A program made the position numbers and the translations under genes. From NCBI RefSeq assembly GCF_014650075.1, contig NZ_BMUG01000008.1, positions 372,001-436,000 on the forward strand: DNA of 64,000 nucleotides, given 5' to 3'. A model generated the notes under the pieces. It had not been told where the DNA came from, made no database searches, and worked only from the letters and a program-made list of their open reading frames with translations. Positions 24,568-32,472 of the stretch are shown piece by piece. The stretch comes from Streptomyces microflavus. GTDB taxonomy: Bacteria; Actinomycetota; Actinomycetes; Streptomycetales; Streptomycetaceae. The first letter of the stretch is position 1; each line of letters opens with the position of its first letter.

Positions 24568-25140
24568 ATGCTGCGGGCCTTGCGTGATGCAGGCGAAAGG
24601 CGCAAACTGCTCAGGTATTGCGCAAGGGAGGTCGCCGACCTGCCGGTCCCGGATCCGTTCTCCCTTCCCGCCCTGGTGGGCGCGATGGAGGCCGCCAGTG
24701 GACGCGGTATCCGGTTTGTTGCGCTGGACGCGCCTGAAGCCAATCTCCAAACGGCCTGCGGATTGCGAATCCGAGGCCCCGAGAGCACCTGGGTGATCTA
24801 TCGCCCTCGGCCCACTCCGCACCAGACCGAGCACGTAGTGCTGCACGTCCTGGCCCACGAGTGGCTGGACCATGGCACCACCGTCCCGCTCGCCGAGGCG
24901 ATACAGCCCCTGCCGACCGCTCTGCAGCACGGCGTAACGGAGGCATTCCAGGGGGCGCCTGTTCACGCACACGCTCGGTACCGAAGCGTGGACGAACGTG
25001 AGGCCGAGGCGTCCGCGTACCTCATCAAGCAACGGATCGGCCGGAGCCTTGAATCAGGGTATGACCTGGTCAGCAGGCTGGAGGCGACTCTGTCGCACCC
25101 TCTCGCGCGGCGCGGCCCTCGACCGGAAGAGGTCGCGTAG
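24568..25140 (+). CDS. ImmA/IrrE-like metallopeptidase-family protein
   Basis: About 190 residues. The segment HVVLHVLAHEWLDHG corresponds to the zinc-metallopeptidase helix of ImmA/IrrE (DUF955-like) proteins, but HExxH is replaced by HEWLDH with altered spacing, so activity is uncertain. The C-terminal ERVEAEA-like segment (DEREAEASAYLIKQRI) matches the usual third zinc-ligand helix. The ATG at 24568 lies behind GGGGTGAG; an upstream TTG at 24523 behind GGGAGGAG, or an ATG at 24547, would lengthen it. It is directly followed by a membrane-protein gene with no gap, a pairing common in Streptomyces. Confidence 0.68.
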   Translation: MLRALRDAGERRKLLRYCAREVADLPVPDPFSLPALVGAMEAASGRGIRFVALDAPEANLQTACGLRIRGPESTWVIYRPRPTPHQTEHVVLHVLAHEWLDHGTTVPLAEAIQPLPTALQHGVTEAFQGAPVHAHARYRSVDEREAEASAYLIKQRIGRSLESGYDLVSRLEATLSHPLARRGPRPEEVA

Positions 25141-26385
25141 ATGACCACCATGCTTTGGGCCGTGGCCATCGGAATGACCATCACGGCGGTATGGCGTTTC
25201 CCGGCTCTCAGGCACGGCGATCCGATGCGGCGAGCCTTGTGGGCGTGCTCGGCCGCCTTCGCCGCCACCGTATGGTGCAGGGTTCCGCAAGTGAAGCAGG
25301 CGCTGGACAACTCGCCCGTGACGGACCTCTCGGCCTTGCTGAAATACCTGACGTCCCTTGTCGCGATCCTCGCGGGCCTCCGCTACATCACGGCCGTCTA
25401 CGGGGAGCCCTCGGGGGGCTCCGACCGGCACATTGCCATGAGCCGGCGCATCAGCCATGGGGCGCACACGTGTGCACTGGCGGCGATGGTCGTCCAGGTC
25501 GTGCTCTTCTTCACCGTGGTCGACCGGAGTCACCCGAGTACCGACTTCGCCTCCGCGCAGGCCGGCCAGTGGGGCGGCGCGCTCTTTCTGACGATCCAGT
25601 ACACCTACCTCGGGGTGGCTGCTGCCACCTGCGGGTACCAATGGGCTCGGGCAGCCCGACGGGCCGAGAAGCGCGCGCTGAGGATCGGGCTGGCACTGAT
25701 GGCAACGGCCATGGCGATCTACACGATCTATCCCGTTCTTCGCACCGTGACCATGTGGATCCCGCCAGAGGTCAGCGCGCTCACGATGCGCACGGTGGCT
25801 GATTCCGTGAACATGGTGGTCGCCTGCCTCTGGGCCGCCGGCGCCGCCGTACCGTCCACCATGGCGCTCTCGACCCGCTGGAACGCCTGGAGAGCTCTGC
25901 AGAAGCTTGAACCGCTCTGGTCAGACCTCATGAACGCGTTCCCGCACCTTGTGCTGGAGCGACCGGGAGCGAGGATCTTCGAGTCGCTGCGCTGCGTCCC
26001 CTCCCTCGACGTACGCCTGGACCGGCGGACGCAGGAGATCGCCGGCGGCATCGAGCTGCTGCGCCACCACGCCTCCCCAGACCTGCTTTACGTCGCCGAG
26101 GACCTGGCCGAGTCCCACGAGGACCCCGAAGCAGCGGCCGAAGCGTACTGGATCAGGGCCGCGCAGCAGAGTCAGAAATCGGGTAGGCGTTGCGCCGTAC
26201 CCTCCAGGAGAGTGCGCGAGAAACCGTTGACCAGCGCTATCGCCGAAGCGAACTGGCTGGCGCGGGTCGCTGCAGTGCCCGTGCCCGACCGGCTGGTGCA
26301 GCTTCTGCACCAGCGGGCAGGCGAACCGCCCATCGACACTGCCCTTCAATCCGGCGGCCAGAGCTCGGCGGGCACTTGGGCGTGA
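25141..26385 (+). CDS. MAB_1171c-type integral membrane protein
   Basis: A 414-residue protein with about seven hydrophobic segments in the first 235 residues (for example TMLWAVAIGMTITAVW, YLTSLVAILAGLRYITAVYG and ALRIGLALMATAMAIYTIYP), followed by a soluble helical tail of about 180 residues. This layout matches MAB_1171c-type putative transporters, which in actinobacteria sit beside ImmA/IrrE-like proteins and XRE regulators. Transport activity is not established. Its ATG follows directly after the stop of the upstream gene, so the two are coupled. It converges on the XRE gene at 26401. Confidence 0.72.
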   Translation: MTTMLWAVAIGMTITAVWRFPALRHGDPMRRALWACSAAFAATVWCRVPQVKQALDNSPVTDLSALLKYLTSLVAILAGLRYITAVYGEPSGGSDRHIAMSRRISHGAHTCALAAMVVQVVLFFTVVDRSHPSTDFASAQAGQWGGALFLTIQYTYLGVAAATCGYQWARAARRAEKRALRIGLALMATAMAIYTIYPVLRTVTMWIPPEVSALTMRTVADSVNMVVACLWAAGAAVPSTMALSTRWNAWRALQKLEPLWSDLMNAFPHLVLERPGARIFESLRCVPSLDVRLDRRTQEIAGGIELLRHHASPDLLYVAEDLAESHEDPEAAAEAYWIRAAQQSQKSGRRCAVPSRRVREKPLTSAIAEANWLARVAAVPVPDRLVQLLHQRAGEPPIDTALQSGGQSSAGTWA

Positions 26386-26400
26386 GCAGTTTCGGCCGTG

Positions 26401-27255
26401 TCATGCTTCCGAGAGGTTGGCCCGCCCAGGGCTGAGCAGGCCCGACAGCAGGCTGATCATCTCGGGCGTGACGCCACCCTCGCCGCTGCGAGCGGCGAGG
26501 TCGACGTCGTAGCGACTCGCGAGGTAACGAAGGTCGTCCAGGACTCGGCGCTCGGGATCGTCATCGAGACGGAGCACGGACACGCCGAAGTAGCCGGCCA
26601 TGCCGGTGATAGCTACGGCTCGGGCTACCCGAGCCCCCCCGAAGACGCGCTCGGCGGATATGCCGCGGAGCAGGGCTTCGACCTGGTCCCCTCGAACGAC
26701 TTCGGTGCCAGCTTCGCTGTTGACTCCGGCCGCGATCGTCTCGGGCGACGGTGCACCGTCCGGGAAGCGGTCGCCGACCAGGGCGCGCAGTGCCTGGGTG
26801 AGCGGCGGCAACGCTGCCGGCGTGGGGGCTGGCACCTCCTCGCCGAAGGACCGGCGCTGGGCCGCAAGCAGCTCGTCCTCATCCACTCCGTACAGCGCCG
26901 CGAGGGGGGCAATCCACTCCTCGTTGAGCCGGCGAGCGCCGCGCTCGGCACGGCTCAGGCTGTACTTGCTGATCTGGAGCGCCTCCGCGGCGGCAAACTG
27001 CGCGTACCCAGCGTCACATCGCAGGTCGGCCAGATCGCACGCACCCTCGCGGGGGAAGAGAACGTCGATATCGGCGCGAACCCCCCGGGCGATGGCCGGG
27101 AGCTTCTCCCCGGCCGGGAACGTCCTCTCCGCCTCCCAGTCCCCGACGATCGCCTGCGACTTAGCCCCCACCGCAGCTGCCAGCTCGCGCCGAGAAACAT
27201 CGACGGCGCGGCGCGCCCTCATCAACTGAGGGCCATTAAACCGGCGTGGCGGCAA
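26401..27255 (-). CDS. XRE-family regulator with two helix-turn-helix domains
   Basis: A 284-residue regulator. The first helix-turn-helix is at residues 8-65 (QLMRARRAVDVSRRELAAAV with GAKSQAIVGDWEAERTFP); a second lies at about 75-135 (GYAQFAAAEALQISKYSLSR). The C-terminal half is helical and may bind a partner. The TTG at 27255 is preferred because AGGAG lies 7 bases upstream. It is convergent with the ImmA/IrrE-like and membrane genes and is probably the regulator of that module. An imperfect inverted repeat at 27311-27346 is a candidate operator. Confidence 0.76.
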   Translation of the reverse strand: MPPRRFNGPQLMRARRAVDVSRRELAAAVGAKSQAIVGDWEAERTFPAGEKLPAIARGVRADIDVLFPREGACDLADLRCDAGYAQFAAAEALQISKYSLSRAERGARRLNEEWIAPLAALYGVDEDELLAAQRRSFGEEVPAPTPAALPPLTQALRALVGDRFPDGAPSPETIAAGVNSEAGTEVVRGDQVEALLRGISAERVFGGARVARAVAITGMAGYFGVSVLRLDDDPERRVLDDLRYLASRYDVDLAARSGEGGVTPEMISLLSGLLSPGRANLSEA

Positions 27256-27810
27256 GGCTCACACTCCTGAATGTGCTGGTGGGTGGCGGTGGAGCCGCAC
27301 AATAGGGTCTTGCAACAGAAACATACATCAGATAGTTTTCGTTGCAGAGCCGGAGGGGGCAACCCTCCCACGGCTCACCCTATTCCCCTTCTCCATCAAA
27401 CAGGCTCCCTGGGTGCCGCCGCTATCAGGCAGGACTCGCCCCTCATGCCCGCCGACCGAGGTCTGCCGTCAACACCGGCAAGCATCGCCCGGCAGCACTG
27501 CGGGCGGCCAGCCAGCCTCGTGACTCTCTGTGACTAGTGGAGGATTCTAGTACCAACTCTGGATCTTGCCGAGACTTCCTGCCATGTTCGTCGTCCCCGG
27601 GCAAGCCGCCCGGCAGAACGAGCGTGAGGAGTACGGCAGACCGAGATCGCGCAGCTCCGTAAACGGCGGCGGCGTCCAGGAGCGGGAACTCCCGGACGCC
27701 GAACGCTCAACGGCATGCCCGCCCCTGCAAGGGCGGAAATTGCCCACCATCACCACGCTGATCCCTTCCACGGGGCGCGTCAGCGTGGCAACACCAAAGG
27801 GGATTGTTGC
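27256..27810. other. 555-bp stretch without a confident gene
   Basis: This region separates the XRE gene from the plasmid-like region. It contains an imperfect inverted repeat (27311-27346), a hairpin with arms GAGCCG (27347-27352) and CGGCTC (27371-27376) enclosing GGAGGG/CCCTCC, and an A/T-richer patch near 27300-27340. No reading frame on either strand has convincing coding character. Confidence 0.45.
27311..27346. promoter_or_regulatory. Candidate operator upstream of the XRE gene
   Basis: An imperfect inverted repeat, TGCAACAGAAAC (27311-27322) facing GTTTTCGTTGCA (27335-27346), with 10 of 12 positions complementary. It lies 56-91 bp upstream of the TTG start of the - strand XRE gene, a typical place for autoregulation. 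Confidence 0.45.
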
Positions 27811-27957
27811 ATGCATCCTGCCCTGCGCAAAAGGCCAGTTCGCCTGGCCTGCGCGGCAGCCGCCCCGGCCTCGGCACCTGCGCGCGCCGAGGCCGCGTAC
27901 GCCCACCCGGCCCAGAACGATCCACCGGCCCGATCCGTAATCGGGGGCACGCGATGA
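27811..27957 (+). CDS. Small ORF coupled to the Rep-like gene (tentative)
   Basis: A possible 48-residue basic, Ala-rich peptide (MHPALRKRPVRLACAAAAPA at its start). Two points support it: GGGGA precedes the ATG, and its TGA stop overlaps the ATG of the winged-helix gene in an ATGA arrangement typical of this DNA. It has no recognisable motif and may only be a leader peptide for translational coupling. Confidence 0.35.
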   Translation: MHPALRKRPVRLACAAAAPASAPARAEAAYAHPAQNDPPARSVIGGTR

Positions 27958-28844
27958 GCCGGGATGCCCGGGAATGGGTGTGGGAACACAGCTCCAGCCG
28001 CGGTGCAGCCCGTCTGATCATGCTGTCGCTGGCCGACCGCGTGACCGATGAGCAGTGCGTCTGCTGGGCCTCCCTGAGCAGCCTGGTGAAGCGCACCGGC
28101 GCCTCGAAAAGCACCGTGCAGCAGGCACTGGACCGGCTGCTCGACTCCGGAGAGCTGAACGAGCTGGTGGACCTGACCGGTCCCCAGCGCAGCACGGTCT
28201 ACCACCTGCCCATCGCCGCCACGGCAGTGGCACAGGCCGTGAACGACCAGGAGACGGACTCCGACGAGGCTCTGGTGCCGGAGGCCGAAGCGCACCAGCC
28301 ACTGCGGATCTCCGCCCTTCAGCGGTACGGAATCCGCCCCCGCGAGGTACCGGAATCCTCGGCGAAGGACCGGACACCGGCAGGTCCGGGAACCGGTACC
28401 CCGCACAGGAAACCGGTACATCGCCGTACCGGAGACCGGTACAGGGCCGTACCGGTCTCCGGTACACAGAACCGTAGTGAACCGAAGGTGAACGGTAAGT
28501 ACAGCAGTGCTGCTGCCGCCGTCACCACAGTCGACGTCTGGGAGGTCGACCCAGCCACCCACACCTGGGCTGACCAGCAAGGGCACCTCGACCGACTCGG
28601 TGAAGAGGGCCTCGCCGCCGCCGACGCGAAGTGGCGGGCACACCGCTCCGAGTGGAAGCCACGCCCTGCCGCCTTCTGGGCTGCCGACTGGCGCTCCTGG
28701 ATCGCCCGGGAACACGCCCCTCACCGGCCCACCACCCACAACGGGCCCAGCACCAGCCCTCCGGTCAAGGCCGGGATGACCCGCGCCGACGCCCACACCG
28801 CCGCCCTTCTCGCAGCCATCGACGCCCCGGCCGGATCGGAGTAG
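27954..28844 (+). CDS. Winged-helix, replication-initiator-like protein
   Basis: A 296-residue protein with an N-terminal winged-helix domain (RLIMLSLADRVTDEQCVCWA, SLVKRTGASKSTVQQALDRL) of the kind found in Streptomyces plasmid replication and regulatory proteins. A low-complexity, basic linker (about residues 115-190) follows, then a C-terminal segment rich in Trp (WEVDPATHTWADQQGHL, FWAADWRSWIARE). The linker is encoded by DNA packed with GTACCGG dyads, so the gene may contain its own binding site or an origin. The ATG at 27954 lies behind GGGGG. It heads an operon-like run with the zinc-finger and WhiB genes. Confidence 0.65.
   Translation: MSRDAREWVWEHSSSRGAARLIMLSLADRVTDEQCVCWASLSSLVKRTGASKSTVQQALDRLLDSGELNELVDLTGPQRSTVYHLPIAATAVAQAVNDQETDSDEALVPEAEAHQPLRISALQRYGIRPREVPESSAKDRTPAGPGTGTPHRKPVHRRTGDRYRAVPVSGTQNRSEPKVNGKYSSAAAAVTTVDVWEVDPATHTWADQQGHLDRLGEEGLAAADAKWRAHRSEWKPRPAAFWAADWRSWIAREHAPHRPTTHNGPSTSPPVKAGMTRADAHTAALLAAIDAPAGSE
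28347..28465. repeat. GTACCGG/CCGGTAC dyad cluster
   Basis: The heptamer CCGGTAC occurs at 28393, 28413, 28436 and 28459, and its complement GTACCGG at 28347, 28426 and 28449. They form two 17-bp dyads, GTACCGG-AGA-CCGGTAC (28426-28442) and GTACCGG-TCT-CCGGTAC (28449-28465), spaced 23 bp. The heptamers fall in all three codon phases of the overlapping gene, so the pattern is a DNA-level signal, reminiscent of iterons. Confidence 0.75.
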
Positions 28845-28850
28845 CCCGCC

Positions 28851-29546
28851 ATGGACCGCCGCGAAATCGCAGCCCTGCTGGCCTACATCGGCCGACTCGA
28901 CCCCCGCACCATCCGCACCGACGAGGGCGAAGCCCGCTACCAGGTCGACCAGTGGCACGCGCTCCTGGGTGATGTGCCAATGGCGACGCCGTACGGCTGG
29001 GACGCCCGCGTCGCCGCCCACCAGCACATCCGGACCTCGCAGTACCCGATCCTGCCCGCCGACATCGGGCGCCCGTGGGACAGCTACAAACGCGACCGCC
29101 TGAGCCGGCACACCGATCCGACCCCGTGCGTCGACCCGGACGACCAGGCCGCCTGGACCGCCGAACTCCTCGGCACCCGGCGCGCCGTGGCCGCCGGCCA
29201 CGCACGGCCCGCCCAGGACCGGGCCATCACCAGCGGTCGCGCCGGGCCCGACCCGAAGCTCCAAAAACGCCTTCGGGAGATCGGCTCTCCCATACCTCCC
29301 GCTGCCCGAGCCGCACTTGCCCCTCTACGGCCGACGCGAGCAGCCCGCGAAGCCGCCGTTGCCCACGGGCATCCCGACCCGCTCGGCGTGCCATGCGACT
29401 GGTGCCAGGCACCTGTCGATGAACCCTGCCGCCGCAGGCGCGTCGGCCCCGACGGCACGACACGCGGCGGAGCTTTGATGCCCGCCCCGCACCCCAGCCG
29501 CCTCGACCTCGCCGTCCAGCAGGCACCCCAGCACGCCCCGGCCTGA
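28851..29546 (+). CDS. Zinc-finger-containing plasmid-type protein
   Basis: A 231-residue protein beginning 6 bp after the Rep-like gene. The N-terminal half (REIAALLAYIGRLDPRTIRT, YQVDQWHALLGDVPMATPYG) resembles proteins next to WhiB or replication genes on Streptomyces plasmids. The C-terminal part carries a short zinc-binding cluster CDWCQAPVDEPCRRRR. No enzymatic motif is present. It is probably DNA- or RNA-binding and co-transcribed with the upstream gene; its exact role is unknown. Confidence 0.65.
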   Translation: MDRREIAALLAYIGRLDPRTIRTDEGEARYQVDQWHALLGDVPMATPYGWDARVAAHQHIRTSQYPILPADIGRPWDSYKRDRLSRHTDPTPCVDPDDQAAWTAELLGTRRAVAAGHARPAQDRAITSGRAGPDPKLQKRLREIGSPIPPAARAALAPLRPTRAAREAAVAHGHPDPLGVPCDWCQAPVDEPCRRRRVGPDGTTRGGALMPAPHPSRLDLAVQQAPQHAPA

Positions 29547-29703
29547 CCGGTCACCGGAGCCGAAGCCGAACGATCACGTGCGGCACGCTCCCCCACCACT
29601 TCCGACCGGCTGCCGACTCGCCCGCCGCAGCCGGGACCCGACGCCGCGTACGTCGGCCCGAACATCGGGTACGGCAACGCGCAGCAGCTCCACGGAGATC
29701 ACC

Positions 29704-30348
29704 ATGCGTACCAATCACCACGTCCCGGTCACCGGACTGCGCGGCATCGCCGACACCTTCTGGCAGCCCGACAGCGCCTGCTACGGCATGGACCCCGAGG
29801 ACTCCGAAGCCGTCTTCTTCCCCACCCGCCGGGACCACGAGGCCATCGCCGAAGCCAAGGAACTCTGCGGCATGTGCCCGGTCGCCCGCGAGTGCCTCAC
29901 CTTCGCTCTGGAGAACGACCTCACGGAGGGCATATGGGGCGGTCTCACCGAGGACGAACGGGCACCCTGGCACAAGGGACTGCCCGACCGGCTCGACTAC
30001 GGCCGGATTGTCGCGTTCTTCAACGGCCGCGACGTGCACCTCACCGAGGCCGAGCGCGACATCGTCGTCGACCACGCCTACGCCCGCGGGTGGCGCCCCG
30101 CCCGACTCGCGACGGCTCTGAGCATCGGCACCAAGCACGCACGCGACCTGCTGCGCAAAGCCGAGATCAAGATCGTCGATCGCGACCTGACCCTGGGCGT
30201 GCCCCCCAACCCCTACAAGAAGAAGGCGAAGCGGAAGCGGAAGCGGCGACCAACGGCGGCCGTATCTGCAGCCCCGGACTCGGGCCAGCCGGTCACGCAC
30301 ACGGTGAAGTCGATCTCCTCGCACGCCCCTCTCGGAAAGGCCGCATGA
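29704..30348 (+). CDS. WhiB-family iron-sulfur regulator
   Basis: A 214-residue WhiB-like protein. The four cluster-ligating cysteines are Cys26, Cys55, Cys58 and Cys64 (LCGMCPVAREC), followed by the family GIWGGLTEDER turn. WhiB proteins bind a [4Fe-4S] cluster and regulate transcription with a sigma factor. After the WhiB core comes a second helical domain (RLATALSIGTKHARDLLRKA, helix-turn-helix-like) and a Lys/Arg-rich stretch (KKKAKRKRKRR), making it longer than typical WhiB proteins of about 90-120 residues. The ATG at 29704 follows CGGAGA. It overlaps the next gene by ATGA. Confidence 0.87.
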   Translation: MRTNHHVPVTGLRGIADTFWQPDSACYGMDPEDSEAVFFPTRRDHEAIAEAKELCGMCPVARECLTFALENDLTEGIWGGLTEDERAPWHKGLPDRLDYGRIVAFFNGRDVHLTEAERDIVVDHAYARGWRPARLATALSIGTKHARDLLRKAEIKIVDRDLTLGVPPNPYKKKAKRKRKRRPTAAVSAAPDSGQPVTHTVKSISSHAPLGKAA

Positions 30349-31967
30349 CCCACCACTCCGCCATGCCGCTCGGTGTCGCTCCCGAACACGTAGTGATCGC
30401 CATCGGTATTCCCGCCGCCGCCTTGGCACTCGTCGCGGTCGGCTGGCTGCTCGGACGTCGGCGGAGTCGGCCGACAAGGCAACGAGACAGCCTGGCAGTG
30501 ACGGTCTCCTCGATCGCCGCAGCCGGGTGCACCGCCTACAGCGGCGAGACGAGCTGGGCGTTCGCCACCGACTATCTCGGCATGAACGGAGTTGCCCGAG
30601 CGGCGCTCTTCGGCGTCGCCGAACTCGGCCTTCTTGCACTTGCCCTGATTGCCCGCCAGCAGCTGCTGAACGAGGGAACGCCGGGACTCCCGGGAACCCT
30701 GGTCTGGGTCGTGACCGGAGTGATGGTGGTCCCCGCCTACGCCGAGAGCGGCCTGGTGGGCGGTTCGGTGCGGGCAGTCTTCGGCCCCATCCTGGCCGCC
30801 GTCCTCTGGCACTTCGTCATGGGCATCGAACTCCGGTCGCGCAAGCCGGGAGCTGCCTCGCAGAGCATGCTCGCCACCCTGGGGCGCGAAGTACGCGAAC
30901 GGCTCCTGTCCCGCCTTGGGATCTCCGCCCGGGACCGCAACGCGGCACAGATCACCCGCGACCGCGCCACCTCCCGTGCCGTCGAGCTCGCAGCTCGCCT
31001 GGCCGAATACTCGCCGCAGCAACGGCAAAGGTGGCGCGGACGCCGGCTCGCCCGGCAACTGTCCAAAGCCCTCGGCCGTGCCGCGGTCGGGACTGACTCC
31101 CGGCAACGCGACGAACTCCTCGCCCGGCTTGCCGCCCGCCGCCACGCCCTCACCCTGGTCACGACTCCCCTACCGTCCCCGTGGACCTCGGACCGGGAAG
31201 ACACGAACGCGGTCGCGCCCCGCCCGGAAGACGCGCTGGCTCTCTCGGTCCGCGCCCGCCGGTCCCCGGTCCCCGCACACTCCTACGGGGACCGGGGACC
31301 GGAAACGGCGGGCCCCGTCCACTGCGGCGGGGACCGAGCGACGGGGACCGAGGACTCGCCGCCCGGGACCGTGGACGGCGTACACAAGTCCCAGTCCCCG
31401 GGTTCGGAACCCGCCAGCAGCCGGGGACCGAGAAGTCCCGCAGCGGGCACCCGCGCCACCAGGAGCCAGGAACGAGCACAGGAGGCCCTTGTCCCCGACG
31501 AAGGACGGGTCGCGGGGACCGACACGGCGGTCACCGGCAAGCCCTCCGAAACGGCAGAAGTAGGGGCAATCAGGGAGAGCGGACCGGAGCACGTCGGCGG
31601 TAAGGGACCGAGAAGCGCCGAGTCGGGGACCGAACCCGCCCAGGACCGGGGACCGACCACCCCCGACACGGGGACCGAACCCGCCCAGGACCGGGGACCG
31701 ACCACCCCCGACACGGGGACCGAACCCGCCCAGGACCGGGGACCGCGCCAGGTGGAGATGTCCATCGAGGACCTCGTCGAGCGGGTCCGTCCGCATGTGC
31801 CGGCCCTTCTCGCTCGGGACCGGAACGCCGCGGTCACCCGGGTCCAGGTACGGGAGATCCTCCGTGCCCAAGAGCTTCCCGGCGTCGGAAACAAGCGCAT
31901 GGGCCGCGTCCTGAAGCAGCTTCGGGACGCGGCAGAGGAGTCAACCGCAGGGAGTGCCGCCGCATGA
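30345..31967 (+). CDS. DUF2637-type membrane protein with repetitive tail
   Basis: A 540-residue protein. The first about 170 residues have four or five hydrophobic segments (for example VVIAIGIPAAALALVAVGWL and FGVAELGLLALALIARQQLL) in the manner of DUF2637 proteins encoded on Streptomyces plasmids. A helical basic region follows, then a long low-complexity tail (about residues 285-480) with a 15-residue unit GTEPAQDRGPTTPDT repeated. The C-terminal 60 residues are ordered (VERVRPHVPALLARDRNAAV). The tail DNA contains twelve GGGGACCG octamers in all reading frames. The start overlaps the whiB-like stop. Confidence 0.72.
   Translation: MTHHSAMPLGVAPEHVVIAIGIPAAALALVAVGWLLGRRRSRPTRQRDSLAVTVSSIAAAGCTAYSGETSWAFATDYLGMNGVARAALFGVAELGLLALALIARQQLLNEGTPGLPGTLVWVVTGVMVVPAYAESGLVGGSVRAVFGPILAAVLWHFVMGIELRSRKPGAASQSMLATLGREVRERLLSRLGISARDRNAAQITRDRATSRAVELAARLAEYSPQQRQRWRGRRLARQLSKALGRAAVGTDSRQRDELLARLAARRHALTLVTTPLPSPWTSDREDTNAVAPRPEDALALSVRARRSPVPAHSYGDRGPETAGPVHCGGDRATGTEDSPPGTVDGVHKSQSPGSEPASSRGPRSPAAGTRATRSQERAQEALVPDEGRVAGTDTAVTGKPSETAEVGAIRESGPEHVGGKGPRSAESGTEPAQDRGPTTPDTGTEPAQDRGPTTPDTGTEPAQDRGPRQVEMSIEDLVERVRPHVPALLARDRNAAVTRVQVREILRAQELPGVGNKRMGRVLKQLRDAAEESTAGSAAA
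31260..31745. repeat. GGGGACCG octamer array with 45-bp tandem repeat
   Basis: The octamer GGGGACCG occurs exactly at 31287, 31294, 31329, 31343, 31423, 31514, 31625, 31648, 31670, 31693, 31715 and 31738, and inverted (CGGTCCCC) at 31260 and 31267. The last six are spaced 22-23 bp and form a 45-bp tandem unit (31625-31669, 31670-31714, then a partial copy). The octamers use all three codon phases, giving GDR, GT and RGP. Confidence 0.8.
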
Positions 31968-32023
31968 AGACCTGTTCCCGCTTCGCGTCGCTCCGTGCGG
32001 AGCACGAGATGGAGATCAGCTGT

Positions 32024-32155
32024 ATGACCAACCACTCCACGTGGCACGTCGGCAGGCCGGCGGCGAAGTCGAGTGCCAGGCAGGCGGTATCAGCGAAGCA
32101 GCGGATGGCAAGGGCCCTGAGCAGCCACGTTCAACGGTGTCCCGAGTGCGGCTGA
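32024..32155 (+). CDS. Small basic protein ending in CPECG (tentative)
   Basis: A possible 43-residue protein starting at an ATG behind GGAGAT, rich in Lys/Arg/Ala (KQRMARALSSHVQRCPECG at its end). Codon use fits the neighbours and it lies in the gap between the DUF2637-type gene and the next small gene. The terminal CxxC could be half of a zinc site. No family is recognised. Confidence 0.4.
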   Translation: MTNHSTWHVGRPAAKSSARQAVSAKQRMARALSSHVQRCPECG

Positions 32156-32235
32156 TCGCACGTAAAGCAGCAGGTCAATGCTGCTCCGACCGCCACAGCA
32201 GCTACACGCCCCGTAGCGCTATCAGGAGGCATCCC

Positions 32236-32472
32236 TTGATTCCCGCCCCGATCCGACCAACCCCTTCCGTGGAGACCGAGGCGAGCGTCTGGGCAGACGT
32301 CCTCGTCCGCCGAGGCTTCCTCCATGCCGCCGTCCTCGCGCCGACTGGCCACTGGCTCATCCAGGAACAACCTGACGGACCAGTCCGCTGCCTCACCGAC
32401 CCGAAAGGGGTGGTCGAGCTGGCAGCCGCCATCCAGCACCGAATCCGCTCCAAGAGGTCCCAGCGACGATGA
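32236..32472 (+). CDS. Small conserved-looking plasmid protein, TTG start
   Basis: A 78-residue protein. The TTG at 32236 is chosen because a perfect AGGAGG ends 7 bases upstream. The core (SVWADVLVRRGFLHAAVLAP followed by TGHWLIQEQPDGPVRCLTDP) looks like a compact alpha/beta domain. It ends in a basic tail and overlaps the MobC-like gene by ATGA, so it is probably part of the mobilisation operon. I do not recognise the family. Confidence 0.6.
   Translation: MIPAPIRPTPSVETEASVWADVLVRRGFLHAAVLAPTGHWLIQEQPDGPVRCLTDPKGVVELAAAIQHRIRSKRSQRR

Noticed and set aside
31260..31745. The repeats as a CRISPR array
   Set aside because: The repeats are 8 bp, spacing is short and periodic, they lie in a coding frame and there are no cas genes. 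No CRISPR array was seen anywhere in the window.
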